Positions 21,611 through 32,835 are shown, numbered from the stretch's first letter. The stretch: 64,000 bases of DNA from Ascaphus truei (GCA_036426205.1 CM071573.1:43822643-43886642); one strand, 5' to 3'. Made by a program: numbers and translations. The notes: a model not told the origin generated them from the sequence alone.

Positions 21611-22690
21611 TACGTGGAAAAATAAAAATGAATGTTAAAAAAATAAATAAAGTTCTTGGAATGCCTCGATAAACAAACTGGAAAGAAATGTCATTAAACT
21701 TATTGTACGCTCTTAAGAAATGTGTGTCAAACAGATCAATCATGTATTAAATCTGACACAAATTCCAGAGAAAACAATATGAAATCCCTGTTGTTCTTCA
21801 TTGCGTTACTGCCCTGTGGAAACAATATGCTTCACACTTAGTAAGCGGAGGATTAATTCTGTCTGCCAGGCTCACACATATTGTTTAGTCTCTCCGCAAA
21901 AAGAAATCTCATAAAGATGTTTTCTCTGCAGTGAAATTATATTATTGGAAGTCAAACAATAGAATGAATGACTGTAATAATAAAAAAAGAAACATTTTCC
22001 AAAAAAAAAAAAAAACATTCAGCCTCTTCTGATCAGGTTGAGTTTTGTTAAAGAATCTGGCTCCCGCTGTTTGCTTGAAGCAATAGAACATTCGGTATAA
22101 GGGTGTATTTCTTGCTTAAAGTGTCGTAACTATCTTTCTTGTCTTTGCATTTTAAAGGTGTCTCGACTGTAAAAAAAGTTGTTGATTCGATTATGGTGCC
22201 TCCCTTGGCCACCCAGAAGTGAAGACGTGTTGGAAGTCTACATCATGTAGGTCCATTACTTCTTATGTTCTTTGCTGTAATGTCTCCAACACATTGATCC
22301 TTAAATGTTCACAATATCCATGGATTATTTCCTTGCTGAATGGAGTTGCTTATTCCTTGAATTTATATTATCACATTGCTCCTCCTCAGCAAAATTGCCT
22401 TGCAAGAAGTATACTTCAAAGTGAACCATCACACAAGCAGTTAGTACAGTATCTACGTTTTAGAAGCCTCCGTGTATTTGGGCCAAATAGTCTCCCCTGG
22501 ATTCCTATGTACGCTGTTCTTAGGAATGAAAATGTATGTTCAAGAAGTAAAGAATATATATTATTATGAGTGATCCACATTTCCCAAGCAGATCATTATG
22601 CACAGTAATAGGGTCATTGTTAGTAGATACTGATGCTTGATAAGTTGGAGAAGTATTTTGTCATGTTATTGAATATTGTCAGATTCAAAG
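21611..22690. other. No recognised feature
   Basis: AT-rich sequence with an A tract near 22001. Nothing recognisable. Confidence 0.45.
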
Positions 22691-22896
22691 CTCTAGAGCA
22701 GTGTTTCCCAACTCCAGTCCTCAGGGAACCCCAACAGGTCAGGTCTGAAGGATACACTGTACCTGCTCTAGCACTGGTGGGTCAATCAGCTGCTCAGTCA
22801 TTTTGACTGAGCCACCTGTGCTGGAGCAGGGATATCCTTAAGACCTGACCTGTTGGGGTTCCCTGAGGACTGGAGTTGGAAAACGCTGTTCTAGAT
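22691..22896. mobile_element. Palindromic MITE A with 8-bp target duplication
   Basis: The element is 22699-22888, from cagtgtttcccaactcc to ggagttggaaaacgctg, with almost fully complementary arms. The left duplication is ctctagag (22691-22698). The right one was split by the next hAT element; when that element is ignored the right flank reads ttctagag, a 7 of 8 match. Confidence 0.9.
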
Positions 22897-23219
22897 AGGG
22901 TTGCCAGGTGTCCGGTTTTCACCTGGACAGGCCGGTAATTCCGATGCCTGTCTGGTATAAAATTGGAGTTAACACCATTACCATAATTACCATTATAATA
23001 ACTTGCGGCAGAGGGCTGGCAGCGCGAAGGTGGAAGCGCGAGCATGACTGGAAGGCAGCCTGTGCTGAGGCTGGAGTGGACGGTGGCCTGGAGGACTCAT
23101 GAGTCGTATCCTGACTGGAGGAAAGGACAGCCAACCGGAGGGCAGCGGGGGCGGAGCCCACACCCGAGCAGCCCAGAGACAGGTTCTGTGATGTCTGCGT
23201 CCTGCAGGAAATAAGGTAA

Positions 23220-23780
23220 GGTATGGGGGGGGGTGGGGAATGGGGAGCCAGGGTGAGATGAAAGGGGGGGGAAAGGGGAGGGATATGGGGAGCCAGGGTG
23301 AGATGAAAGGGGGGGGGGGAAATGGGGAGCCAGGGTGAAATGAAAGGGGGGGATATGGGGAGCAGCGCAGGGTGAGAGTAGATGAAAGGGGGGGGTTATG
23401 ATGATGGGAAGCCAGGGTGAGATGATGGGGGGTATATGATGATGGGGAGTCAGGGTGAGATTACGTTGAGCCAGGATGAGATGATGATGGGGAGGGAGAT
23501 ATGATGATGGGAGCCTGGGTGAGATGATGGGGTGGGGGATATGATGATGGGGAGCCTGGGTGAGATGATGGGGGGGCGATATGATGATGGGGAGCCAGGG
23601 TGAGATGATGGCGGGATATGATGGTGATGGGGGGGAGCCAGGGTGAGATGATGGGGGCGTGGGGGGCAGGGTGAGATGATGATGATGAGGGGCGGGGGAA
23701 TAAGATGATAATGGGGGGATAAGATGGTAATGAGGGCCAGCCTGGGGAGATGAGATCATGATGATGGTGGGCCAGGGTAA
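23220..23780. repeat. G-rich minisatellite (gagccagggtgagatga type)
   Basis: Irregular tandem units of roughly 35-60 bp built from atgatgatgggg, agccagggtgagatga and runs of 4-9 G. More than ten repeats of the agccagggtgagat motif or variants. G-runs on the plus strand make G-quadruplex formation plausible. Confidence 0.9.
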
Positions 23781-23789
23781 GGTGAGATG

Positions 23790-24075
23790 ATGGGGGTATA
23801 TTTTTAAAGTATTGAGGTGGTAGGGGTATATTTTATATGTATTGGGGAGGTGGCAGTATTTTTTATATGTATTTGGGGGGCGTGGGGGTATTTTTTATAT
23901 GAATTTGGGGGGCGTGGGGGTATTTTTTATATGTATTTGGAGGGCGTGTGGGTATTTTTTTAATGTATTTGGGGGGCATGGGGTATTTTTTTAATGTATT
24001 TGGGGGGGTGGGGGTATTTTTAAAATGTATTTGGGGGGCGTGGGGGTATTTTTAAAAATGTATTCGGGGGCATGG
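23790..24075. repeat. Minisatellite (tatttggggggcgtgg type)
   Basis: About eight units of 30-38 bp with tgtatttggggggcgtggg and a variable T-rich spacer of the tattttttatat type. Adjacent to, but different in sequence from, the preceding G-rich array. Confidence 0.9.
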
Positions 24076-24133
24076 GTGTCCAGTATTGTGTCAAGTATTT
24101 TTGGACAAGGCACCTTGCAACCCTAGTTCTAGA

Positions 24134-24564
24134 GTCTACAAAATGTATGTTGCTAGCACCAAATCTTGCCTTGTTTAAAGGGAGTCTGAATAGTGTACCA
24201 CTTAAAAATCTTTGTGTCTCATGTTTTCATCACCTTGTCTCAGATAAGTCCAAACAAAACTGATGGCTTTGAAAAATATGATATATCTTCCTAAATTGCA
24301 GCTAAGCAGAAAATGTGCACGTATGGCATATTTCACAAAGAAGGCAGATGAATGCAATTGATTACTCTTTTTAAATCATTTTTTAAACACATTGCCTACA
24401 ATGGAGTTGGAGAAGGGTGTTTAAGCGGTATTAAGGCTATGTGAACAGGTGTTAGCAAGTGAACTGGGACAACTGCACTTGTTCTAAATCCAATATTTAA
24501 TAAATAAATAAAAACATTTAGAAACAAGTGTATTTTATTTTTCATTTGACCACTATCATCATAC
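24134..24564. other. No recognised feature
   Basis: AT-rich unique-looking sequence. Confidence 0.45.
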
Positions 24565-25730
24565 TTCTAGAACAGGGGTGCCCAATTCCACTTTTCAAGC
24601 CCCCAAAACAGGTCACGTTCAGGACCTGAAGAAGCGTGGCATACACGAGAAACGCGCATCGACAAGTAGGACGTCACAGGCAGTGACGTCATGGGAGTTG
24701 CGACATCCTCTCTTGTACTCACGGGTCGTATACCATTTTCCCCCCCCCCCTTCTCCATGCTAATTACGGTCCGCCGTGACCTAAGACTGCCCGATAGGAG
24801 TGAGCATTTGCATCATTGAACTGAGCGCTAGACAGCGATACCCATGCACTATGAACTGCAATTACTGAAATATATAGACAGATACTAATAGCGGATTAAA
24901 ATACCTGGTGACTCTCTCACGACTACTAGGCACCATAACTATAACATAATTATCTACAAACACTATCAGTTGTGTCTATGTATACCTTTATTCATTTATG
25001 AGTAACTTCTACTTGTGAATGTATGAGAGACTAGTCATAGTTTGTGTACAAGAACTAAGCCATTGGTGACTATATATAATATTATGATTGGCATTTGACT
25101 TCTCTGCGTATTAACTCTGTATCTGCTATATTATTTATCAGTCACCAGCAGAGTACTTAAGCACTATTAAGGGTGTTGTCGTTCTAGGGGATAAATACCC
25201 TCTATGTGCTCCTATTTTCTTTGCTCACTATCTTATACCATATGTCGCAGTAGATTTAATGGGAACTATCTTACACATCTGAAACTAAACTACTATGTTT
25301 CTATGAGATGTTCAGATAGGCATTAATACCCTTATCTACTTACTCCTCTATGGGGACTTTTTAACCTTTATTATCTTTATTATTATCTATTGTTTTTTGT
25401 TTATTCATATTGTACCTATAAATTAATTGTAATACATTTTTATTATTTTTGTTTTTAACACTTCTGATCCCACCGGTCACTTTGACTGCCATTTCCAGAC
25501 AAACTATCTCGTGGACCATTGCTGTCCGATATTCTTTTGCTCATACGCATAGAATGCAGCAAAAGGGGATTCTTTTAATTCTATTTGGATCAACTCTGTA
25601 TTAACAGGTTCAGAATATCTCTGCTTCAGCACAGGTGGCTCTGATTGTGCTGAAGCTAGGATATCCTGAAAACCTGACCTGTTGGGGCAGAAGGGCTTGA
25701 GGACTGGAGTTGTGAACCCCTGTTCTAGAA
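24565..25730. mobile_element. Palindromic MITE A split by a 1-kb insertion
   Basis: The outer element is 24573-25722, starting caggggtgcccaattcc and ending ggagttgtgaacccctg, with perfect 8-bp ttctagaa duplications (24565-24572 and 25723-25730). The left arm stops at cacgttcag (24622). The palindrome resumes at 25618 with gttcagaatatctctg and continues with the normal right half. This identifies it as MITE A interrupted by the insertion at 24623-25617. Confidence 0.93.
24617..25623. mobile_element. Unclassified 995-bp insertion with 6-bp target duplication
   Basis: The insert is 24623-25617, flanked by gttcag (24617-24622 and 25618-25623). It starts gacctgaagaagcgtggc, and soon has gagaaacgcgcatcg and gtgacgtcatggg, motifs also found in the foldback element at 8749. 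The rest is AT-rich with no recognisable protein. There are no obvious LTR or inverted ends. It may be a 5'-truncated retroelement or a fragment of a larger DNA element. Confidence 0.7.
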
Positions 25731-26029
25731 CTCCCAGCTGTGGTTCATAATGGCAAACAGAGGTCACTTACCCAAATTAAATTTTTCTGCATTAACAGAA
25801 AATAGTATTGAGGAAGAGGAGGCAATTGTCTGTTACAGAGAAAGAGGGCGATCGCCTCATTGAGTTGACTGATGTTGATCATTAAGTGATTGCTTGGGTC
25901 ATCAAGGACATAAAAACATTGGTGCCTTACAATGTTTATAAACAGCGTCACAGGAGATCAAAGCCAGGAAGCTTTGACACGCGGGTGCTGTTAGGAACAA
26001 ACCACTGGGTCCCGGATCAGTTCTGAAAA
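25731..26029. other. No recognised feature
   Basis: Unique-looking sequence between two repeats. Confidence 0.4.
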
Positions 26030-26350
26030 TTGTTGAATTGACATAGCCAAAAATAAAAATACTTACGCTTCTAAAAGCTTACAACAGACGGCAGAGAAGC
26101 CCAATGCTACATCCAACATGGCAAAAATACACAGTAAAATACTTATATATTCTCTTGAAGTAGGGTCATTTAGTTTAATCCTTTGGCCAAAGCATTGTAA
26201 GCCTGCGAGCCACGACAAGGCAGACCCAGATCACAAGTCCTAACACTACCAGATAAAATACTAATATACCTCTATTAGGATTAAAATTCTAATTTTACAA
26301 CAGACGACAGAGAAGCCCAATGCTACTTCTGAAAGCATGTCTGAAACAGC
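26030..26350 (+). repeat. Interspersed repeat family K
   Basis: Contains gggtcatttagtttaatcc and tttggccaaagcattg, whose reverse complement occurs at 47779-47810, together with aagcccaatgctac. The segment tacaacagacg.cagagaagcccaatgctac appears twice within it (about 26080 and 26298). The family is not recognised; the arrangement suggests a retroelement end or LTR. Confidence 0.55.
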
Positions 26351-26429
26351 ATCTACATATAATTTTATGTTGTAAGCTGCCATCTTCTTGAATTTGTTTC
26401 TGTAACCAAAACTATTTGTTACTATACGG

Positions 26430-26687
26430 CTTTAAGTCAGCGGTGCTCAACTCCAGTCCTCAAGCTCACGTTCTACCCCTCACCCCCTTACCCCCCAACA
26501 GGTTAGGTATTCAGGATATCCCAGCTTCAGCACAGGTAGCTCAATTAGAGAGACTGAGCCACCTGTGCTGAAGCAGGGACTGATTCAGTCACCCGTGCTG
26601 GAGCAGGTATATTTTAAAAACCTGAACTGCTGGGCGGGGGGTGTGAGGGTGGCTTGAGGGCTACAGTTGTGCACCGCTGCTGTAAGT
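26430..26687. mobile_element. Palindromic MITE A, expanded variant
   Basis: The element is 26438-26679, starting cagcggtgctcaactcc and ending gttgtgcaccgctg. The 8-bp flanks ctttaagt (26430-26437) and ctgtaagt (26680-26687) match at 7 of 8. Each arm carries an extra pyrimidine- or G-rich segment (accccctcac type), so the expansion is itself complementary between arms. The central tgctgaagcagg unit is partly duplicated. Confidence 0.9.
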
Positions 26688-27113
26688 CATCAATAACTTA
26701 GCGCTTTTATTGTGACTAATATAAGGTTTACATATTATTTAATTTCATGGAAAATTATACTACCTCACTGGCATGTTTATGAACTTTCCATTTTTATAAA
26801 CGATCCACAGGGAATGATGTGTGATACTTGCTGTGTGAAGGTCATAAAATGAACAATTCTATAACTCCTTCCATCAGAAAAGGTTAAGTCAGAAGAATGG
26901 GAAGTAATAGAAGATGTCAGTAAGAATGCGATAAGAATACGTAACAAGTAGATGTACTTGTATTCCTACTAGCAATTTAATTATGTAATCACCCAACAAC
27001 TTGCATTATCTTTATTGCAGAAGAAGTTAAAAACAAAGCTTGAGAGATGAGCTATTATTTAATCATATCAACCTGGAAATGTAATTATTTAGCATGTTCT
27101 TATTTTATGTGCG
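26688..27113. other. No recognised feature
   Basis: AT-rich unique-looking sequence. Confidence 0.4.
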
Positions 27114-27430
27114 ATGGCGAGACAACTGTCACGGTTCGAAGGAGAATCCCCGGGGGTGGGAATAGTCTGTAATACTGGATCAATAGTGTGCTCGTTGGTT
27201 GCTGGAACCAGGAGTCTGGATCCGCGGTGCGATGTTGGCAGAGTTCAGGAAGGAGCAGGCAAATGGGATAGTCAGGCGATCCAAGGTCAGGGCAGGCGGT
27301 AAACTGAAGTGTAGGAGATCAAGTGAAAGGTCAGAGCAGGGAGCAAGCAGCAGAGTTATAGGCCAAGCCAGAATCGATACCAGGTTATAGCTGTCTACCG
27401 AGGGCCTGTATAGAATGACGCAGTACACCA
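27114..27430 (-). repeat. LTR-like fragment
   Basis: The stretch with gtcacggttcgaagg, tccaaggtcagggcagg and aggtcagagcagggagca resembles the antisense of Gypsy-type LTR/U5 sequence, like the LTR at 29309. No paired ends or duplication were found, so limits are approximate. Two overlapping frames of 60-80 codons are not recognised. Confidence 0.4.
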
Positions 27431-27687
27431 GTGCTTTACCCGGTGGTCATGTAAATACTAGAAGAAGTCTATTTTAGTCTTAGTTGAATTTAGTGTGGAG
27501 ATGAAGGAGCACCAGCACATTGTATCACCGCCAGAAAAGAAGCTAAATAGAATGGCTGTAATAAGGAGTATCCCATGTGGCAGACGATTTATAGATACAA
27601 GCATTTACAGCCTCCAGCTTTAGAGACTTGTTTCTGTGTTAGCACTGATAAAGTAGGGTGGGTAGAAGAGTCACACAAACTAACCAC

Positions 27688-28081
27688 TAGAGATGTGGGA
27701 ATTATTATTGTCAGACATTCGACTTTGCCCATTCGCTCAATCTCCAAGTGGGAAAGAATAAAAGAACATTTACATGTGCGCAAAGTCTTTGAGTATGATG
27801 CCCCTCGCGAAGGTGCAAGTTTCTGCATCTGATGCCATTTCTATGGACATTCACAATCTAATTGAATAAACCAAAACTTATATTCCTTTTATTATTCGCT
27901 GAACGAATGTTAGGACATTTGGAAAAACGGAGGACGAGGCGAATAAAGCGGTGGGTTTAAGTACATTCACCCACATTCTTCATGCCAAATTCCAGGTCCA
28001 ATATTCGACCACAAATCTAACTTTGTCCAGAACACTGCAAAGAATTTGCAGATCGAATTTGTACACGTTCGCCCAGCTCTA
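27688..28081. mobile_element. TIR element with TA target, mariner-like candidate
   Basis: The element is 27690-28079, starting gagatgtgggaatt and ending gttcgcccagctc, imperfect inverted repeats. It is bounded by TA on both sides. The inner sequence has several ttcg/cgaa-rich phrases. TA duplication and short imperfect repeats fit a Tc1/mariner-derived MITE, but the dinucleotide alone is weak evidence. Confidence 0.55.
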
Positions 28082-28354
28082 GCATTCACTACACAAAGTA
28101 ACGCAAATATTAAACAATCCAAAGCTTATCTGTGTGACTTTAAAGATTCTGGTTAAAGAGCACAGGGCAAAATACACGATTTCTATAACCACTTGATTGC
28201 CACCAAGCAGCAAACGGTTAAAAGGGCAATCCATTTTGGCTCTTTTTATAAGTAATTCCAACATCACTATATACTATTGCATTCCTGTTTCTGGTCGCCT
28301 TTTAATGAAGATGCCTTGGCTCAAAAGGAATATTGTTACTGGGTTCTCATTTTA
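28082..28354. other. No recognised feature
   Basis: Unique-looking sequence. Confidence 0.4.
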
Positions 28355-28560
28355 ATGCCCCCCAGATTTAAACCTTTAGGCGCCCTTTAGATATAGCTAC
28401 TATTTCATGGGGTCTAGCACTCCAGGAGCGTCATAATAATCCTGCTTGTTTTTCTATCTAGCGCCGAACCCAGACTCCTCCCCTTCTGTTCTACCATCAA
28501 TGGCAGAGCGGTCACGTGATCTTGAGTGCCGGAGGGGCCATGGCACTTACGTTTGGAGTT
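28355..28560. repeat. Interspersed repeat family E
   Basis: Second copy of the repeat at 12128-12420, sharing atagctactatttcatgg, tctagcactcc, cagactcctcccc and gcagagcggtcacgtgat-type sequence in the same order. Confidence 0.55.
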
Positions 28561-28629
28561 ACGATGTGGATTATTGTAAAGCAGCAATCCTGCCATTTTA
28601 GCCCCTTTTTTGTTGTACAAGATGGGAAC

Positions 28630-28905
28630 CGCAGGTCCTTTGGAGCTGAACTCCGCTACTTTAAGTGGTGTGGGTCACTGGTTCCCAAAATACTTACTGG
28701 CGAATGTTCCGGTGTTACTTCATGGTTTTAACAGTGGATTTAAAAGGCTGTCCAATAGGAAGCCGTAACTTATGACCTTTGTGGCTTACAATATATAGCG
28801 GCCAATTTGTTTCCACTGCAGGGATATTTAAAAATGATAACTTCACGGGTAAGTATACCGTACCAGGGACTCGTCGGGCTGAAATTAGCATGGTTCAACT
28901 CTGGA
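28630..28905. repeat. Interspersed repeat family D
   Basis: Shares ttcccaaaatacttac, ccaataggaagcc and a gctgaaattagcatggttc end with 13495-13785 and 19650-19860. The outer parts (gagctgaactcc and ggctgaaattagc) are roughly inverted. Confidence 0.5.
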
Positions 28906-29304
28906 TGACCCCCAGATCATAAAAACTAATGGAGAAGCCATGATTGTTGTTAAGCCATACTGGGTATTGTTGAGCGAGTCACCCTTTCCTAGAGCCTTTT
29001 CATATTTTCTATTTACTTTGTATTCATGACACTTAAGAAAACAACCTGCCCGACTTCCCCCTCACACTGAGGGATGAATGCATTTGTTTCAAGACAGGAA
29101 ATGTGAGAAGATAATGTAGTTTGGACTAGAGAAAAAAATCAACACCTCTAAACTCCAAAGCTCATGTAAAAAGTATTGACATGTTCACCTAGACGAGGAA
29201 TCGCAAGCCAAAAACCCCACAAGTTCCCCAATATGAAATGGTATGAAAGTGATAAACGTAATTGTGGGCTAGGGGCAAATGTACTAGTCTATGAAGTGGT
29301 AGGA
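28906..29304. other. No recognised feature
   Basis: Unique-looking sequence. Confidence 0.4.
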
Positions 29305-29785
29305 AGTGTGTAAGGCACTAATGATGGTGGGCTCAACTACATGATAGCTAGAGCAGGCGGAACTGTACAGAACCCAGAGCGCAGCTTTAGAGACAGGTGA
29401 GTTGGTAAAGGGCAGGAGCGACAGACAAACACAAGATAAGAGGCAGAAGCAAAGGTCCCACAGCCTGAGGTCAAAGGTTTAAACAGGCCAGGGTCAGGGC
29501 ATGCAAAGGTCAACAGCGTAGTCAGACAGGCAGATGATGTTCAGTCAGGAAGCAGGTCAGACACATTAGATACTCAGACAGCTAGGCTGGAAACAATGGG
29601 AAAATCACATTGACCTGGCAACCAGGAAGTCAAAGTGGTCTGCTTATAAAGGAAGCCGGGGGGAGGGTCCACGAGGCCGAGTGGCAACAGGTGTGAGTAG
29701 TAAGCAGGTACAGCTCAAAAGTATGCTACAGCACTTCAGCTCTCCTGCAACTGTCTTAGTGGGCCACAGCTCACCGTTACAACTG
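29305..29785 (-). mobile_element. Gypsy-type solo LTR, 473 bp
   Basis: On the minus strand the LTR runs from 29781 (tgtaacggtgagctg) to 29309 (tagtgccttaca). A TATA-like tttataagcag lies about 210 bases in, followed by pyrimidine-rich sequence (ctgcctgtctgactac) typical of R/U5 in Gypsy LTRs. The flanking 4-mers agtg and actg match at 3 of 4. It is an isolated LTR with no internal region. Confidence 0.7.
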
Positions 29786-30454
29786 CTGCTCTGCATAACA
29801 GAGGTTTGTTGGTTCTGATCCTGTTGGGTTTGATAATGTGACTGAAACAGACGCCCATCTTTATTTCCCTCTGCTACTTTCTGTCAAGCACCAGTATTAC
29901 TCCTCAATGTACTAGTTACCCGTTATTAAAGGTCAACTATATACAGTACTGCCCACTGACAGGACAATTAAATCGAGTGCTGCTCTGAAATAACAGTATT
30001 TTAGTCATGCCAATGTTGGAATCCACATAATGTGACTTGCAAACAGCTCTCTCTCTTAATTCAGTCAATTATCATTCTGCGTATGACACTTTCTGCAAAT
30101 CATTTTCTTTGTTGTGTGAAGCTATTTTAGAAAAATAAATCTCTGTATTATCCCAGTACAAGTAATACATGTGCAAGGTAGAAACTAAGGGATATTTTTC
30201 TGAAGCTTTGCATTGTGATTTCCAGTAACATTACAAGAGATTGTGTGCGTTACCTGTTTGAAAAATGGTAACCCATGCACTCAAATCCACTGAAGGTCAA
30301 GAGAGACTTCACAGCCTAATCTGTCATTGTCATGACTATCAACTCATGATTCTTATCACTCAAAGGTTCAGTCTCCACTATTTGAGGAAAAAATAGTAAT
30401 ACTAGTATGTACTAATTTTTATTACTAAAAATAGTATTAGTTACTAGTATTAAT
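29786..30454. other. No recognised feature
   Basis: AT-rich unique-looking sequence. Confidence 0.4.
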
Positions 30455-30645
30455 AGTATGTATGTCTTGATTTATATAGCGCCATTAATGTACATAGCGC
30501 TTCACAGCAGTAATACACGTGACAATCATGGAAATAACAAATAATACAAATAACAGATCATGGGAATAATTTCTTCAGACATAAATGTAACATTGTGGAA
30601 GAGGCATCCCTGCTCCGAAGAGCTTACAATCTAATTGGTAGGTAG
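30455..30645 (-). mobile_element. LINE 3' tail, 5'-truncated
   Basis: On the minus strand this is the last roughly 190 bases of the LINE seen at 3652-4497: attgtaagctcttcgg, then gtgaagcgctatgtac, aatggcgctatataaatc and an ata-rich end. No coding part remains. Confidence 0.85.
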
Positions 30646-31582
30646 AAAGTACTATACATCTTGCTTTTAGAACCTGACTTTTTTTATTTTCTTTCACGAA
30701 TATATCACAATTGTGTCCCATGTCCCTGAAGTATTACATTTCAGAAAAACATGGAAGTGAGATTGGAAAGAAATGCCTCATATTAAATTACTGAAAATAC
30801 GTCCCCACGCAGCGATTACCTCATTTAGATTTGATCCTTTAATTAGTCCCTAATGAAACTCGTGTATAAATTATGTTCAGTTAACTTTGTTGCTGTGCTT
30901 TTTGATCTTAGGCATTTGGTTCTAGATATAAAACTATTAACTAAAATTGAAACTAAACTAAAACACTGCAATAAAATGATTCATCTATGAGTTACGTGGG
31001 AGTGTTTTCACTGCGATACAATTCTATAATATAGTGGCAATAGACACCCAAACCCCTGTACCTATTGATAAGCCGCAACCTCCCTCAGATACATGGTGGC
31101 TAGAAACGTTCAGCGTTAGTGGGACTGAAGTTTGATGGTGTCATTAACCCTTGTGGCACCCAGAAAGTGGTAGGAAAAAATACCCAAACAGAGGTCTGAG
31201 ACATTACATCACATCCAAGCTCTGTCTACGACCGGAGCTTCAAATGATACATTTCTAATAAGGATTATAATATACATATATTTTGAGATAGTATTTTGCC
31301 CTTCTTTTATATGGGCAGAATACCACTTTAAATATATTGTATTTTTACTTATATAAGGCCAAAGTATATATGCAGCACTTTACAATACTATAATGCAAAA
31401 TACAATGCAGAAAAGAATGATAAGAATAGTACATAGCTCCACATTGTGGGAAAGCCTCCTCTATTTAATTAGGCAACATTTACATGGTTCGTAACTGCAG
31501 GGTTAAGCGAAAGGAAATTACATTGGGTAACTAACAGTTAAAATAATTAATTGTCTTAAAAGATTCCCTTATACCTATGTAT
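30646..31582. other. No recognised feature
   Basis: AT-rich unique-looking sequence. A stretch near 31340-31400 (atataaggccaaagtatata) could be an old LINE tail but is too diverged to call. Confidence 0.4.
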
Positions 31583-32402
31583 GTAGCAACACAGCAAGAA
31601 GGAAAGAGAAAGTATCCCACACATAGCACTCAAGCGTACAGAAAAATGCAAATTTATTATAAATCACGTCACATATAATCATAAAACAGTCCCTGAGACC
31701 CACCCTTTAATAATATAACGAGAAAAAATACCCTGTAATAGAGAAAGAGCTATGGGTAGGATGGAAAATCAATCATAGCTGAGACTAGATGTATTATGGT
31801 AGTAGGGCATTTAAACTGCCCTACACCAATGAGACTGTCCAGTCTAAGAACTATCCTACAATAAAGTCAATTCTATGAGAGAAAATATAAGGCGGATCAG
31901 CACATACCATGGTTACACAAAATCATATGATGTAAGCGTTGTGATAAGAAGACAAATTAAAAGTGTCCTGATGGAGATAACACACAGTCTAAGAATGCTA
32001 GATCATACTAAGCTCATAGCAGGGGTTAGTTGCACAGCTACAATAGTACATCTGCCACATAACATACAAGATGGTAGAGATAGGTATATCAATACTTAGC
32101 TGCCAATGAGTGCTGAACAGCCCAATGGCATAGAAATAGCTGCAAATAGACCACACATAGCAGAGTCCCTGTAAAGTTCTTAGCGATCCTTGGTAAGTCT
32201 GAAAAACACAAAACTTGTGCCCAACAGCTGGTCATCTAAGCGGGTGGGTGCCAGGGAGAACAAACAGGAGGAAAGCCCCGATGTACATTTCGCCCCTTGG
32301 CTTCGTCCGGGGGCTTCGTGATGTATAATAAATTTGCATTTTTCTGTATGTTAGAGTGCTATGTGTGGGATACTTTCTCTTTCCTTCATGCTGTGTTGCT
32401 AT
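31583..32402. mobile_element. 820-bp foldback element with about 88-bp arms
   Basis: The left arm 31583-31670 starts gtagcaacacagcaagaagg and includes gtatcccacacatagcactc. The right arm (about 32316-32402) contains gagtgctatgtgtgggatac and ends cttcatgctgtgttgctat, its near-exact reverse complement. The inner arm ends are rich in aaatttattat. Just inside the right arm is gtacatttcgcccc...ggcttcgtccgg, the reverse of the GAAGCC...GAAAcG motif seen at 8881. The 75-codon frame at 31875 is unrecognised. Target duplication not identified. Confidence 0.85.
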
Positions 32403-32574
32403 TCCTTTTATCCCCAGAACCATCTACAGCTCTTACTGTATATTATAGCTTACCCTATTGACTTAAGCCACATTAATTTCTCATAGTCTGTAGCAGGCAA
32501 TCTTGTTCGTTTTCCACCTATGTACTAGCTTTTGTGCCCGGCTTCACCCAGGGAATGTAATATTGAATACATCT

Positions 32575-32835
32575 CCCCGCCCCCACCTCCCTCGCTGCCA
32601 GCACATCTTCCCCCCCCCCCCCCCCCCCCCCCTGCCCGCAAATCCCCCCCCCCCCCCCACCCCCCTGCTGCTGGATATAGTGCGGGGTGAGATCTGTCTC
32701 TTGTCTGTGTTTGTCTGTGTGTCTGTCTGTGTATATATGTGTGTCTGTCTGTATGTGTGTCTCCCCCTACTGCTGGAACATGTCCCTGCCCCCCCCCCCC
32801 CTCGCGGCCCCCCCCCCCCCCCCCCCACCCCCACC
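32575..32835. repeat. Poly-C tracts with TGTC/GTCTG microsatellite
   Basis: Several pure or nearly pure C runs (for example 32610-32632, 32646-32659 and 32809-32826) flank a gtctgtctgtgtatatatgtg microsatellite at 32697-32762. The segment ctgctgctgga...tgctggaac repeats. All long frames across it are translated low complexity. Homopolymer lengths may be assembly-sensitive. Confidence 0.9.

Larger units (their letters stand above)
22888..24133. mobile_element. hAT family F element with two tandem arrays
   Basis: The element is 22896-24125, beginning tagggttgccaggtgtcc and ending caccttgcaaccct plus a. It is flanked by perfect 8-bp gttctaga duplications (22888-22895 and 24126-24133). It shares its left terminus with the copies at 4706 and 62964. 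The interior is non-coding: a CpG-rich 5' part, then two G-rich tandem arrays. A 220-codon frame on the minus strand is only the translated array. Confidence 0.95.

Noticed and set aside
23097..23759. 220-codon proline/histidine-rich minus-strand frame
   Set aside because: Translation of the G-rich minisatellite inside a hAT element.
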